A DNA stretch of 64,000 bases from Pseudomonas guariconensis (GTDB lineage Bacteria; Pseudomonadota; Gammaproteobacteria; Pseudomonadales; Pseudomonadaceae), in contig NZ_FMYX01000003.1 of NCBI RefSeq assembly GCF_900102675.1, forward strand, positions 62,001 to 126,000. Reading direction: 5' to 3'. Numbering within the stretch: the first letter of the stretch is position 1; the number at the start of each line of letters is the position of its first letter. The notes under the pieces were generated by a model. The model worked only from the letters and a program-made list of their open reading frames with translations. It ran no database searches and was not told where the DNA came from. The translations under genes and the position numbers were made by a program. Positions 18,334 to 26,869 of the stretch are shown in pieces.

Positions 18334-18669
18334 ATGGGTATTCAGGTCATCAGCCGGGACGGTCAACCCGAGTACGCCGTAGTTCCCTGGGAGCAATATC
18401 AGGCGTTGCTCAAGGCGGCCGGGCAGGCGCCTGCCAGCGTTGAACCAAAAGCCACTGTGGATGCCCAGGCGCCGAGCCTGGCATCGTTGAGCGATTTGAC
18501 GCGATTGCGTGAGGCCAAGGGGCTGGCGCCGGAACAACTGGCACGCAATGTCGGTATCAGCCCGGCCTATCTGGGCATGATCGAGTCCGGCGAGCGCCAA
18601 CCAGACGCTGCGATCCTGCGCAGCCTGGCCTGGCATCTGGGTATCGCGGGCTGGAGCGAGCCATCATGA
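18334..18669 (+). CDS. Phd-like N-terminus plus XRE HTH regulator (antitoxin-like)
   Basis: A 111-residue protein. The N-terminus (GIQVISRDGQPEYAVVPWEQYQALL) resembles the dimerising part of Phd/YefM antitoxins. After a Pro/Ala linker, residues about 50-108 form a Cro/C1-type helix-turn-helix (LREAKGLAPEQLARNVGISPAYLGMIESGER). The likely role is DNA-binding autoregulator, supported by two perfect palindromes upstream and AGGGGG as ribosome binding site. It overlaps the next gene by 4 bases, so the two are translationally coupled. A toxin-antitoxin role is an inference only. Confidence 0.8.
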   Translation: MGIQVISRDGQPEYAVVPWEQYQALLKAAGQAPASVEPKATVDAQAPSLASLSDLTRLREAKGLAPEQLARNVGISPAYLGMIESGERQPDAAILRSLAWHLGIAGWSEPS

Positions 18670-19034
18670 GCCAGGTCAGGATCAGCCGACAGCATTGGGA
18701 GAGCCTGCTGGGCGAACTGGATGTGGCCCGGCGTCAACGTCACCTGCTCACGTACCGTGCCTTGATCGAACGCCTGCAGCTTCCCAGCCCGGCCATGCAG
18801 ACCTTGACCGCTGCCCTGGAGTACCTCGCTGTCCTCGATGCCCGTGCCGATCAGCCATTGCGCAGCTCGTTGGTGATCAGCCAAGGTGCTAGCCGCCTAC
18901 CGCGTACCGGCTTTTTCGAGTGTGTCGAGCGCCTGGGGCGTTTCTCCGGGCCAGTCGATGGTCTGGAAGCGGCGTCTTGGCATGCCTCCGAAGTGGTACG
19001 GGTGTTCGAGTACAGCTATCCGGAACACGCCTGA
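18666..19034 (+). CDS. Hypothetical protein coupled to the XRE regulator
   Basis: A 122-residue soluble, mostly helical protein starting MSQVRISRQHWESLLGEL, with the start codon overlapping the previous stop (ATGA). No known domain is recognised. GC and codon use match the chromosome. As the second gene of a pair with a self-operator, it may be the partner or target of the regulator. No nuclease or kinase motif is visible, so I do not call it a toxin. Confidence 0.7.
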   Translation: MSQVRISRQHWESLLGELDVARRQRHLLTYRALIERLQLPSPAMQTLTAALEYLAVLDARADQPLRSSLVISQGASRLPRTGFFECVERLGRFSGPVDGLEAASWHASEVVRVFEYSYPEHA

Positions 19035-19047
19035 CGCAGCAGCACAT

Positions 19048-20217
19048 TCAGGCTGCGGTCTGCTCGGTGATCAACCTCAGCAGGTCCAGTACGCGTCCTA
19101 TGCCCTGATAACGGCCGTTGTGGGTGATGACGAAGTCCTCATCGAGGCGTTGGCGAACCCGGCTGGTGATCAGGCGGCTGGCCTGGCGTAGTGAGTGCAG
19201 ACGCTCCATGGCCAGAAACTCTACGCTCATCAGTTGCGCAACCGCCTTGCCCGGAGTGATCAACAAGTCCTGGCGATGGATAAGGCCGCAGGGTCTGCCA
19301 TGATCATCCAGCACAGCCAGGGAATTGACCCCGGCGCAGGCCTTGAAGGCATCGAGCACCTCTTCAATCTCGCTATCAACCTTCACTGCCCGCTGCTCGA
19401 TCAGCAACGCGCGCAAATCGTTAGGCCTGGCCCTGGCGGCAGGCGCCTCGCTGTCCTTCTGCAACAGCGGCTGGAAGTCTTCGCGTAGCGGATACTCCTG
19501 TGGGCGGCCGAGCAGATAGCCCTGAACCAGATCCACGCCCATTTCCCCAAGTACCGTCAGTTCTTCGGCCAGCTCGATGCCTTCGGCGATCACTTGGGCC
19601 TTTGAGGCGCGGGCGATCTGCAGGATGGAACCAACGAATTCGCGCTTGAGCGAGTCCAGGTGGATACCGTCGATGAAATGCCGATCGATCTTCACATAGT
19701 CCGGTCGCAGCTCCGACCACAGCCGCAGGCTGGAATAGCCTGCGCCCAAATCGTCCAAGGCGATGGAGAAGCCCATGTCGCGGTAGTGGTGCAAAGCGTT
19801 GGACAACAACTGGAAATCGTCGGTCGGGGTGTGTTCGGTCAGCTCGATGACCACTCGGCTCGGCGGCAACCCGACTTGCTCCAATAGCTTGAGGGTGCGA
19901 CCGGAGGGGTAGTTGGGTTCGAGCAGCGACTCGGGTGAGACGTTGAGAAACAGCTTGCCCTCCAGTGCCTGGTCGCAGAACTGCCGGCAGGCACTGTCGC
20001 GGCAGGCTTCTTCCAGTTCAGTGAGGCGACCGGCCTGATGGGCGATGGCGAACAGGTTCAGGGGCGCGTGCAACGGGCTGTTGGAGGGGCCGCGACTGAG
20101 TGCCTCGTAACCAAGGACGCGGCGTTCGGAAAGACAGATGATCGGCTGGAACAGGCTGTGGATGCTGCGTTGAGCCAGGATGGCGCTCAATGCGCTGAGC
20201 TGTTCGGCGACGGTCAT
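19048..20217 (-). CDS. c-di-GMP phosphodiesterase: EAL domain with CBS pair
   Basis: A 389-residue cytoplasmic protein with an EAL domain (residues about 18-255) and a C-terminal CBS pair (about 275-380). The EAL catalytic set looks intact: YEALSRG, LNVSPESL, VIELTEH, LDDLGAGYSS, KIDRHFI, AEGIE and QGYLLGRP. Active c-di-GMP hydrolysis is therefore likely, perhaps gated by a nucleotide bound to the CBS modules. No GGDEF domain is present. It stands alone, separated from prc by a terminator. Confidence 0.9.
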   Translation of the reverse strand: MTVAEQLSALSAILAQRSIHSLFQPIICLSERRVLGYEALSRGPSNSPLHAPLNLFAIAHQAGRLTELEEACRDSACRQFCDQALEGKLFLNVSPESLLEPNYPSGRTLKLLEQVGLPPSRVVIELTEHTPTDDFQLLSNALHHYRDMGFSIALDDLGAGYSSLRLWSELRPDYVKIDRHFIDGIHLDSLKREFVGSILQIARASKAQVIAEGIELAEELTVLGEMGVDLVQGYLLGRPQEYPLREDFQPLLQKDSEAPAARARPNDLRALLIEQRAVKVDSEIEEVLDAFKACAGVNSLAVLDDHGRPCGLIHRQDLLITPGKAVAQLMSVEFLAMERLHSLRQASRLITSRVRQRLDEDFVITHNGRYQGIGRVLDLLRLITEQTAA

Positions 20218-20230
20218 GGACTGCTTCCTG

Positions 20231-20268
20231 AAAGAAAAAGGGCCGGGCGCTTGCGCGTCCGGCCCTTC
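20231..20268 (-). terminator. Terminator of prc
   Basis: On the minus strand AAGGGCCGG/CCGGCCCTT form a strong stem followed by TTTTTCTTTC, 61 bases after the prc stop and just before the EAL gene start. Confidence 0.85.
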
Positions 20269-20328
20269 TATTTCACGACAGCCGAATGACTATTTGATGA
20301 CAGGTCGCATTATTCTGCCATCACGCTC

Positions 20329-22410
20329 TCAGTGCTTGGCCACCTGCGAATTGAGGCTCAGGTAGTCGAGCAGGATGCGCCCTGTCTCGGACAGGTAGGC
20401 ATCGTCCTCCGGCTTGGTGTCCTCGTCCTCGGTGGGCAAGGCGTCCTCGTCTTCCTTCTTGAGCTCTTTGAGTGGCTCTTCGCCCTTGGCTTTGCGACGG
20501 ATGTTCTCCAGTGCCAGTTGCTTGGCTTCGATCTCGTCGTGGCGGGCGCGGCGCTCCTGCTCGTTGAGGCTGACGGTCTTTTCGTTCATCAGCTTCTGGG
20601 TCAGGGCCAGGCGATCGCGGATATAGGCGAACTCTGGATCCTTGGCGCTACGCGCATCGTGACGTGCCTTGAGCTCGGCCAGGAACGGCTTGAACGGGTC
20701 CACGGCCGGGCGCACGACAGGGCGGATGGTATCCCACGGCATGGCTTCGGGCAGGGCGCTTTCGCCGATTTCCTTGGTGTCGATGATCGACGGGTAGTCG
20801 ATGTCCGGCAGCACTCCTTGGTGTTGAGTGCTCTGCCCGGAAACCCGGTAGAACTTGGCCAAGGTCAGTTTCAGCTCGCCATGATTGAGCGGCTGGATGG
20901 TCTGTACGGTGCCTTTGCCGAAGGTCTGGCCGCCGATGATCAAGGCGCGATGGTAGTCCTGCATGGCACCGGCGAAGATTTCCGAGGCCGACGCCGAGAG
21001 ACGGTTGACCAGCAGGGCCAGCGGGCCTTTGTAGAAGGCGCCGGGATTTTCGTCCTCGAGCACGTCGACACGGCCGTCGCTGTTGCGCACCAGCACCGTC
21101 GGGCCTTTCTCGATGAACAGGCTGGTCAGCTCGGTGGCTTCCTGCAGGGAGCCGCCACCGTTGTTGCGAAGGTCGATGACCACACCGTCGACTTTTTCTT
21201 TCTGCAGCTCAGTGAGCAGCTTCTTCACGTCGCGGGTCGTGCTCTTGTAGTCCGGATCGCCTGCGCGATAGGCCTTGAAGTCCAGATAGAAGGCCGGAAT
21301 CTCGATGATGCCCAGCTTGTACTCGCGCCCATCCTGCTTGAGTTTGAGCACCGACTTCTTGGCGGCCTGCTCCTCGAGCTTCACCGCCTCGCGGGTGATC
21401 GACACGATCTTGCTGGTCTGGTCGTTGGGCGCGTTGCTGGCCGGGATGATCTCCAGGCGCACCACCGAGCCTTTCGGGCCGCGGATCAGCTTGACCACTT
21501 CGTCAAGGCGCCAGCCGACCACGTCGACCATTTCCTTGTTGCCTTGGGCCACGCCGATGATCTTGTCGGCAGGTGCCACCTGCTTGGTCTTGGCTGCCGG
21601 GCCTGCTGGTACCAGGCGCACGATCTTGACCTGGTCGTTGTCGCTTTGCAGCACGGCGCCGATGCCTTCGAGCGACAGGCTCATGTTGATATCGAAGTTT
21701 TCGGCGTTATCTGGCGACAGGTAGTTGGTGTGCGGATCGTACGACTGGGCGAAGGTATTGATGTAGGCCTGGAAGATATCCTCGGCACGGGTCTGGTCCA
21801 GGCGCGAAAGTTGGTTCTTGTAGCGCTTGGTCAGGGTTTCCTGGATCTGCTTGGGATCTTTGCCTGCGATCTTCTGACGCAAGACTTCATCTTTGACGCG
21901 CTTGCGCCACAGGTCGTCGAGCTCGGCCTCGTTCTTCATCCACGGGGCATCCTTGCGGTCGACCAGCAAGGTTTCGCGGGTGGTGAAGTCCATTTTGTCG
22001 ACGCCCTTGTCCAGCTCCGCGAGCGCGAAGTCCAGGCGCGATTTCACGCGGTCCAGGTAGCGCTTGTAGATGGTGAAGCCAGGCTCCAGGTTGCCGCTTT
22101 TGAGGAAGTCGTCGAACTGGGTCTTCCACTTGTCGAACTGGGCGATGTCGGCGGCGGTGAAGTAGCTGCGCGAAGGATCGAGCAGCTTGATGTAGCTGTC
22201 GTAGATGATGATCGAACGGGCGTCGTCCAGTGGCGGCTTGCTGTAGTGGTGGCGCTTGAGCAGTTCCACTACGTTGAGACTGGCGACGATCTCGTCGCGG
22301 TCAGGTTGCAGGCTGTCCCACTTGTTGGCGGCCGATGCATTGCCGCCGAGCGTGAGACTGCCGAGGCCGATCATGAGGGCGAGGGCTGTGCTGGGCAGGA
22401 AATGCTTCAT
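20329..22410 (-). CDS. prc: Tail-specific (carboxy-terminal) protease Prc
   Basis: A 693-residue periplasmic S41 protease that degrades proteins by their C-terminal tails; Pseudomonas orthologs (AlgO) act in envelope stress and alginate control. There is a signal peptide (MKHFLPSTALALMIG, cleaved after GNASA). An N-terminal helical domain, a PDZ domain (about 240-330) and the Ser/Lys protease core follow, with nucleophile in RLSASASEIFAGAMQD and the Lys in GGQTFGKGTVQ. The C-terminus is Glu/Asp rich. The ATG at 22410 gives family length; the frame opens further to 22497 without resemblance. Confidence 0.94.
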   Translation of the reverse strand: MKHFLPSTALALMIGLGSLTLGGNASAANKWDSLQPDRDEIVASLNVVELLKRHHYSKPPLDDARSIIIYDSYIKLLDPSRSYFTAADIAQFDKWKTQFDDFLKSGNLEPGFTIYKRYLDRVKSRLDFALAELDKGVDKMDFTTRETLLVDRKDAPWMKNEAELDDLWRKRVKDEVLRQKIAGKDPKQIQETLTKRYKNQLSRLDQTRAEDIFQAYINTFAQSYDPHTNYLSPDNAENFDINMSLSLEGIGAVLQSDNDQVKIVRLVPAGPAAKTKQVAPADKIIGVAQGNKEMVDVVGWRLDEVVKLIRGPKGSVVRLEIIPASNAPNDQTSKIVSITREAVKLEEQAAKKSVLKLKQDGREYKLGIIEIPAFYLDFKAYRAGDPDYKSTTRDVKKLLTELQKEKVDGVVIDLRNNGGGSLQEATELTSLFIEKGPTVLVRNSDGRVDVLEDENPGAFYKGPLALLVNRLSASASEIFAGAMQDYHRALIIGGQTFGKGTVQTIQPLNHGELKLTLAKFYRVSGQSTQHQGVLPDIDYPSIIDTKEIGESALPEAMPWDTIRPVVRPAVDPFKPFLAELKARHDARSAKDPEFAYIRDRLALTQKLMNEKTVSLNEQERRARHDEIEAKQLALENIRRKAKGEEPLKELKKEDEDALPTEDEDTKPEDDAYLSETGRILLDYLSLNSQVAKH

Positions 22411-22495
22411 GCTGATTCGACGTAAAGGCAATTGATCACGCATAGTAGGCCGTCTTTTCCGTTCGCCGGCTCCAGGAGAGCCGGACGCATACTGC

Positions 22496-22525
22496 AAAAA
22501 GCCCGGGACATGGCGATCCCGGGCT
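22496..22525 (-). terminator. Terminator-like hairpin upstream of prc
   Basis: On the minus strand AGCCCGGG/CCCGGGCT around a 10-base loop is followed by TTTTTG. It lies between the divergent prc and quinone oxidoreductase genes, 86 bases before the prc start, pointing toward prc. It may block antisense read-through or act as an attenuator. Confidence 0.6.
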
Positions 22526-22552
22526 CAGTCATGACTCAACTATGGAGGCACT

Positions 22553-23515
22553 GTGAAGGCATTGCAAGGCGTTGACGGACATGTGGCCTGGGTAGAAGCC
22601 GAGCGCCCGGCCTGTGATGCGGGTCAGGTCCGGATCCGTGTGGCTGCAGCGGGACTCAACCGTGCCGACCTGCTCCAGCGCGCAGGCTTGTACCCGCCGC
22701 CCCCCGGTGCCAGCCCGTACCTTGGCCTGGAATGCGCGGGAGTGATCGCGGAGGTCGGCCCGGGCGCCGACTGGCGTGTTGGCGACCGGGTTTGCGCATT
22801 GCTCGCAGGTGGCGGCATGGCCGAAGAAGTGGTGGTCGATGCCCGCCATGTCCTGCCGGTCCCCGAAGGCCTGAGCCTGCACGAGGCGGCGGCGATCCCC
22901 GAGGTGTATGCCACGGCATGGCTGAACCTGTTCCAGCTGGCGGGCCTGCGGGCCGGTGAAAAGGTCTTGGTGCATGCCGGGGCCAGCGGAGTGGGCTCGG
23001 CGGCGATCCAGCTGTGCAAGGCGTTCGGCAACCCCGTGTGGGTCAGTGTCGGCTCGCAGGATCGTCTGGCCTACTGCCAGGCGCTGGGGGCGGCCGGTGG
23101 CGTGGTGCGCAACGAGAATCTGGAAACACTGGAAGGTTTCGGCCCGTTCGATGCGATCCTCGATCCGGTGGGGGCCAGCTACGGGCCACTCAACCTCAAG
23201 CTACTGGCCCGGGACGGGCGTTGGGTGATCATCGGCCTGATGGGCGGGCGCAAGGCCGAGCTGGACCTGGCGCAACTGCTGGCCAAACGGGTGCAAGTCA
23301 CAGGCTCCACGCTGCGCAACCGTGACGATACCTTCAAGGCTGAACTGCTGCGAGACCTGGGCCAGCAGGTGTGGCCGCTGTTCAGCGAAGGTCGGCTTTC
23401 ACCGCAACTGGTGGACACCTACCCGGTGGCCTTTGCCGAGGCGGCATTTGCGGAGCTGGCGAGCAACCAGGTGTCGGGCAAGCTGGTGCTGGTGATCGAT
23501 CCTGCCTTGGTGTAA
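22553..23515 (+). CDS. Zinc-independent quinone oxidoreductase (MDR family)
   Basis: A 320-residue NAD(P)H:quinone oxidoreductase of the medium-chain dehydrogenase family. The catalytic fold begins with GLNRADLLQRAGLYPPPP, and the Rossmann fold carries LVHAGASGVGSAAIQL (cofactor glycine motif). The zinc ligands of alcohol dehydrogenases are absent, as in the QOR/TP53I3-like branch. The GTG start is supported by GGAGG 4 bases upstream. It is divergent from prc; no pathway partner is evident. Confidence 0.88.
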   Translation: MKALQGVDGHVAWVEAERPACDAGQVRIRVAAAGLNRADLLQRAGLYPPPPGASPYLGLECAGVIAEVGPGADWRVGDRVCALLAGGGMAEEVVVDARHVLPVPEGLSLHEAAAIPEVYATAWLNLFQLAGLRAGEKVLVHAGASGVGSAAIQLCKAFGNPVWVSVGSQDRLAYCQALGAAGGVVRNENLETLEGFGPFDAILDPVGASYGPLNLKLLARDGRWVIIGLMGGRKAELDLAQLLAKRVQVTGSTLRNRDDTFKAELLRDLGQQVWPLFSEGRLSPQLVDTYPVAFAEAAFAELASNQVSGKLVLVIDPALV

Positions 23516-23520
23516 GCCGG

Positions 23521-23588
23521 GCTGGCCTGTTCGCAGGTAAGCCGCTCCCACTGGTGTTGTGGGAGCGTTTTTACCCGCGAACAGGCTG
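23521..23588. repeat. REP-like inverted repeat
   Basis: CCTGTTCGC..GTAA..CGCTCCCA and its inverted counterpart (TGGGAGCG..TTTACCCGCGAACAGG) form a long imperfect hairpin between convergent genes. It may also serve as a terminator (GCGTTTTT on the plus strand). Confidence 0.7.
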
Positions 23589-23592
23589 AAAA

Positions 23593-24246
23593 TCAGCTCC
23601 AGCTGAGGATCGGCCACCCATTGATCTGCGCATGCTCACGCAACACCGGGTCCGGGTTGACCACATGCGGGTAGTCGACTTTCAGCAGCAGCGGCAGGTC
23701 ATTGCGCGAGTCCGAATAGAAGCTGGCGCCTTCGAGGTTCTCCTGCTCTTGGTCCAGCCACTCCAGCAGGCGGGTGATCTTGCCTTCACGGTAGGTCAGC
23801 ACGCCGTGGGTCTTGCCGGTGTACACGCCATTCACCGCTTCCAGCTCGATGGCCAGGTATTCGTCCACGCCCAGACGCGCCGCGATCGGTCCCACCAGGT
23901 GAGTTCCCGAGGCGGAGATGATCAAGATGCGGTCGCCACGCTTGCGGTGTTCGGCGATGCAGCGGCAGGCGTCGCCAAAGATGATCGGTTCGATCACGTC
24001 TTCGACCCAGGGCTCGATCAGGTGTTCGACCTCCTCGAGGGTACGTCCTGCTATCGGCTCCAGGCTGAAGGCCATGTACTCCTCCATCTGCAGGTGGCCT
24101 TTGCCATAGGCTTCCATCAATTCCTGGTCGCGTCGCAGGAATTCCTTGCCGTCGACCCAGCCCAACTGAGCCATCTGCTTGCTCCACAGCGAGGCGCAGT
24201 CACCGTGGATCAGGGTTTCGTCCAGATCGAATATTGCCAATGCCAT
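23593..24246 (-). CDS. HAD-IB family phosphatase
   Basis: A 217-residue haloacid-dehalogenase superfamily hydrolase of the SerB-like IB subgroup. Motif I IFDLDETLI (Asp nucleophile and general acid), motif II LIISASGTH, the downstream conserved Lys region (GKITRL) and motif III FYSDSRNDLPLL are all present, so it is likely active on a small phosphomonoester. It is the last gene after the ABC ATPase on the same strand, 11 bases apart, which suggests a role in handling the imported compound. Exact substrate unknown. Confidence 0.87.
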   Translation of the reverse strand: MALAIFDLDETLIHGDCASLWSKQMAQLGWVDGKEFLRRDQELMEAYGKGHLQMEEYMAFSLEPIAGRTLEEVEHLIEPWVEDVIEPIIFGDACRCIAEHRKRGDRILIISASGTHLVGPIAARLGVDEYLAIELEAVNGVYTGKTHGVLTYREGKITRLLEWLDQEQENLEGASFYSDSRNDLPLLLKVDYPHVVNPDPVLREHAQINGWPILSWS

Positions 24247-24257
24247 TGTTGTTCTCC

Positions 24258-25247
24258 TTAGGCCACTTCTCGTAGCGCCGTGGGGTCGATCGACAGGGAC
24301 ACCCGCTGGCCATCGGCATGCAGGTCGGCCGATGAGCGGTTGAGTACGTCCACCACCAGTTCCACGCCACGCACCTGCACCCGGTAGCGGATGACGTTGC
24401 CCAGCAGGCTGTGGCTGCGAACCTGGCCTTCGAGCTCGCCGTCCAGGTGCAGGCTGATGGCTTCCGGGCGGATCGCCAGGCGGGCGGCCACCGGGCGTTG
24501 CAACAGGCGGCTGGCGGCGTCCGGGTCGAGCAGGTTGTAGTTGCCGATGAAACCTGCGGCGAACAGGTCCACGGGTGCTGTATAGAGGGTTTCGGCATCG
24601 CCGCTCTGGACAATGCGTCCTTGGTTCATCAGGAAGATTCGATCGGACATCGTCAGCGCTTCTTCCTGGTCGTGGGTGACGAAAATGGTGGTCAGCCCCA
24701 GCTCGCGCTGGATCGCGCGGATCTGCTCGCGCAGGTGCTTGCGGATACGCGCGTCCAGGGCCGACAGTGGTTCGTCGAGCAACAGCAGACGAGGGCGGGT
24801 CACCAGCGATCGGGCCAGGGCCACGCGCTGGCATTGACCACCGGAGAGCTGGTGCGGATAGCGCCCGGCAAAACTGCCCAGCTCCACCAGCTCCAAAGCC
24901 TCGAGAACCCGGGCCTTGCTCTCGTCGGCCTTGGTCTTCTGCATGCGCAGGCCGAAGGCGACATTCTGCTCCACGGTCATGTTGGGGAACAGCGCGTAGC
25001 TCTGGAAGACCATGCCGATGCCGCGCTTCTGCGGGCTGACGGGCACCAGGTCTTGGCCATCGAGCAGGATCCGGCCACTGTCCACGGGGGTGAGGCCGGC
25101 GATGCAACGCAGCAGGGTCGACTTGCCGCAGCCGGATGGACCCAGCAGTGTGACGAACTCGCCGCGTTCGATCTGACAGTCGATGTCGTGGAACACCGGG
25201 CTGCCGGCATAGCTTTTGTGCAGTTTCTGTACGCTGACGAAGCTCAT
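24258..25247 (-). CDS. ABC importer ATP-binding protein (PotA/PhnT type)
   Basis: A 329-residue ATPase of the spermidine/iron/aminoethylphosphonate importer branch. Walker A GPSGCGKST, signature LSGGQ, Walker B LLLLDEP and switch His THD are intact. A C-terminal TOBE-like regulatory region (about 245-329) follows. It lies in one operon with two permeases, one base after the first. The mixed neighbours (phosphodiesterase, HAD phosphatase, UTRA regulator) hint at an organophosphate or phosphonate substrate; this is inference. Confidence 0.92.
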   Translation of the reverse strand: MSFVSVQKLHKSYAGSPVFHDIDCQIERGEFVTLLGPSGCGKSTLLRCIAGLTPVDSGRILLDGQDLVPVSPQKRGIGMVFQSYALFPNMTVEQNVAFGLRMQKTKADESKARVLEALELVELGSFAGRYPHQLSGGQCQRVALARSLVTRPRLLLLDEPLSALDARIRKHLREQIRAIQRELGLTTIFVTHDQEEALTMSDRIFLMNQGRIVQSGDAETLYTAPVDLFAAGFIGNYNLLDPDAASRLLQRPVAARLAIRPEAISLHLDGELEGQVRSHSLLGNVIRYRVQVRGVELVVDVLNRSSADLHADGQRVSLSIDPTALREVA

Positions 25248-25248
25248 G

Positions 25249-26040
25249 TCAGGATTTGTCCTTGTTCAGGCGATTGGCGACCCAGGTCAGCACCAGCACG
25301 AAGGCGAAGTAGGAGATTACCAGTGCACTGTTGAAATGGCCGCTGCTGTTGCGCATGTTGTTCAGGTACACCTGCAAGGTCTCGTAGCGTGTACCCACCA
25401 GCAGGTTGGCGAAGACGAACTCGCCGAACAGGAAGGAGAACGACAGCAGCAGTGCCACCATCAGGCCCTTGCGCAAGTTCGGCAGCACCACCAGGAACGC
25501 TGCCTGCCAGGTGCTGGCACCGAGCAGTTGGGCGGCGTCCATCAGGTCGCGCAGGTTGATCGCCTGCAAGTTGTTGGTGATCGCCCGGTACATGAAGGGC
25601 AGGGCGATGGTGAAATAGCAGCCGATCAGGATCCAAGGCGTACCGACCATGGCCATCGGGCCGCTGCCATACAGCTGCAGCAGGCCCACCGAAGACACCA
25701 CCGGTGGCACGGCGAACGGCAGGAGGATGAGGATATTCATCAGCGCGTCCAGCCGCGGAAAGTGGTAATGCACCACGAACAGCAAAGGCAGGATCAGCAC
25801 CACCGATAGCACCAGCGCACCTACGCACACCAGCAGCGACTGGCCGAAGGCCGCGAGAAAGCGCGGCTCGCTCCACAACGCCAGGTACCACTTGAAGGTC
25901 AGGCCGCTGGGCAGCAGGCTCGCCGACCAACTGGTGGCCAAGGAGTAGAGCAGGGTGCCGGCCAGCGGCAACAGCAGGATGATGAACAACAGGTACACCA
26001 CGACCCGGTGATAGAGGCTGGTTCGAGGTTCAGCGCGCAT
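25249..26040 (-). CDS. ABC importer permease (second)
   Basis: A 263-residue inner-membrane permease with six predicted helices and the EAA loop LLGASTWQAAFLVVLPNLRKGL, which docks on the ATPase. The C-terminal loop VGTRYETLQVYLNNM is typical for this branch (PotC/PhnV-like). It overlaps the first permease gene by 11 bases, so translation is coupled. Confidence 0.9.
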   Translation of the reverse strand: MRAEPRTSLYHRVVVYLLFIILLLPLAGTLLYSLATSWSASLLPSGLTFKWYLALWSEPRFLAAFGQSLLVCVGALVLSVVLILPLLFVVHYHFPRLDALMNILILLPFAVPPVVSSVGLLQLYGSGPMAMVGTPWILIGCYFTIALPFMYRAITNNLQAINLRDLMDAAQLLGASTWQAAFLVVLPNLRKGLMVALLLSFSFLFGEFVFANLLVGTRYETLQVYLNNMRNSSGHFNSALVISYFAFVLVLTWVANRLNKDKS

Positions 26041-26869
26041 GGTAGCTCCTCTTGAGCAGCCATTGATGGACCACGGTGACCAGTGTCATCAGCCCCACCA
26101 GCACCATGGCCAGGGCGCTGGCCAGGTTCGGATCCAGGGTGATGTCACCGGCCACCAGGGCGGCGATGCGGATCGGCAGTACGTTGAAGTTGCCGGTGGT
26201 CAGGGCGTAGACGGTGGCGTAGGCGCCCAGAGCGTTGGCCAGCAGAATCACGAACGTGCCCAGCAACGCCGGAGCCAGCACCGGCAGGCCGATGTGCCGC
26301 CAGAACTGCCAATGACTGGCACCCAGCAGGGCTGCCGACTCGCGCCAGTCTTCCCGCAGGGCGTCGAAAGCCGGGTAGAGCAGCAGCACGCCGAGGGGAA
26401 TCTGGAAGTAGGTGTACACCAGGATCAGGCCGCTCTTGGAATAGATACTGAAATCCTCGAGCAGGCCCACCTGCTTGAGCAGCAGGGTCAGGGCGCCGTT
26501 GAAGCCGAGCAGGATGATGAAGGCGAAGGCCAGCGGTACGCCAGCGAAGTTACTGGTCATGTTGGCGAAGGCACTGACGAAATCACGCAAGCGTGAATCC
26601 ACCTGGCGCAGGGAGTAGGCGCCGAGGGTCGCGATGACGATGCCGAACAGGCTCGACCAGAAGCTGATTTCCAGACTGCGTTGCAGCGCCTGCAAGTAGA
26701 ACTTCGAGGCGAAGACCTTGCTGAAATTGGCAAGTCCCCAGCCGCTTTCACTCTGCAGGCTGTTGATGGCCACCCAGGCCAAGGGCGCGATCTGGAAAAC
26801 AATGAAGAACACGGCAAACGGGAGCAGGCAGAGCAGGGCCAGGTAGCGGCCACGTTGGCTGGCATTCAC
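26030..26869 (-). CDS. ABC importer permease (first)
   Basis: A 279-residue permease with six helices and EAA loop LLGASHWQFWRHIGLPVLAPAL, PotB/PhnU-like. Its start codon overlaps the stop of the phosphodiesterase gene by 4 bases. Pairs with the following permease to form the channel. Confidence 0.9.
   Translation of the reverse strand: MNASQRGRYLALLCLLPFAVFFIVFQIAPLAWVAINSLQSESGWGLANFSKVFASKFYLQALQRSLEISFWSSLFGIVIATLGAYSLRQVDSRLRDFVSAFANMTSNFAGVPLAFAFIILLGFNGALTLLLKQVGLLEDFSIYSKSGLILVYTYFQIPLGVLLLYPAFDALREDWRESAALLGASHWQFWRHIGLPVLAPALLGTFVILLANALGAYATVYALTTGNFNVLPIRIAALVAGDITLDPNLASALAMVLVGLMTLVTVVHQWLLKRSYHAR

Noticed and set aside
20332..22425. A 697-codon open frame antisense to prc
   Set aside because: It is the high-GC shadow of prc: codon usage and composition are atypical and prc itself is certain.
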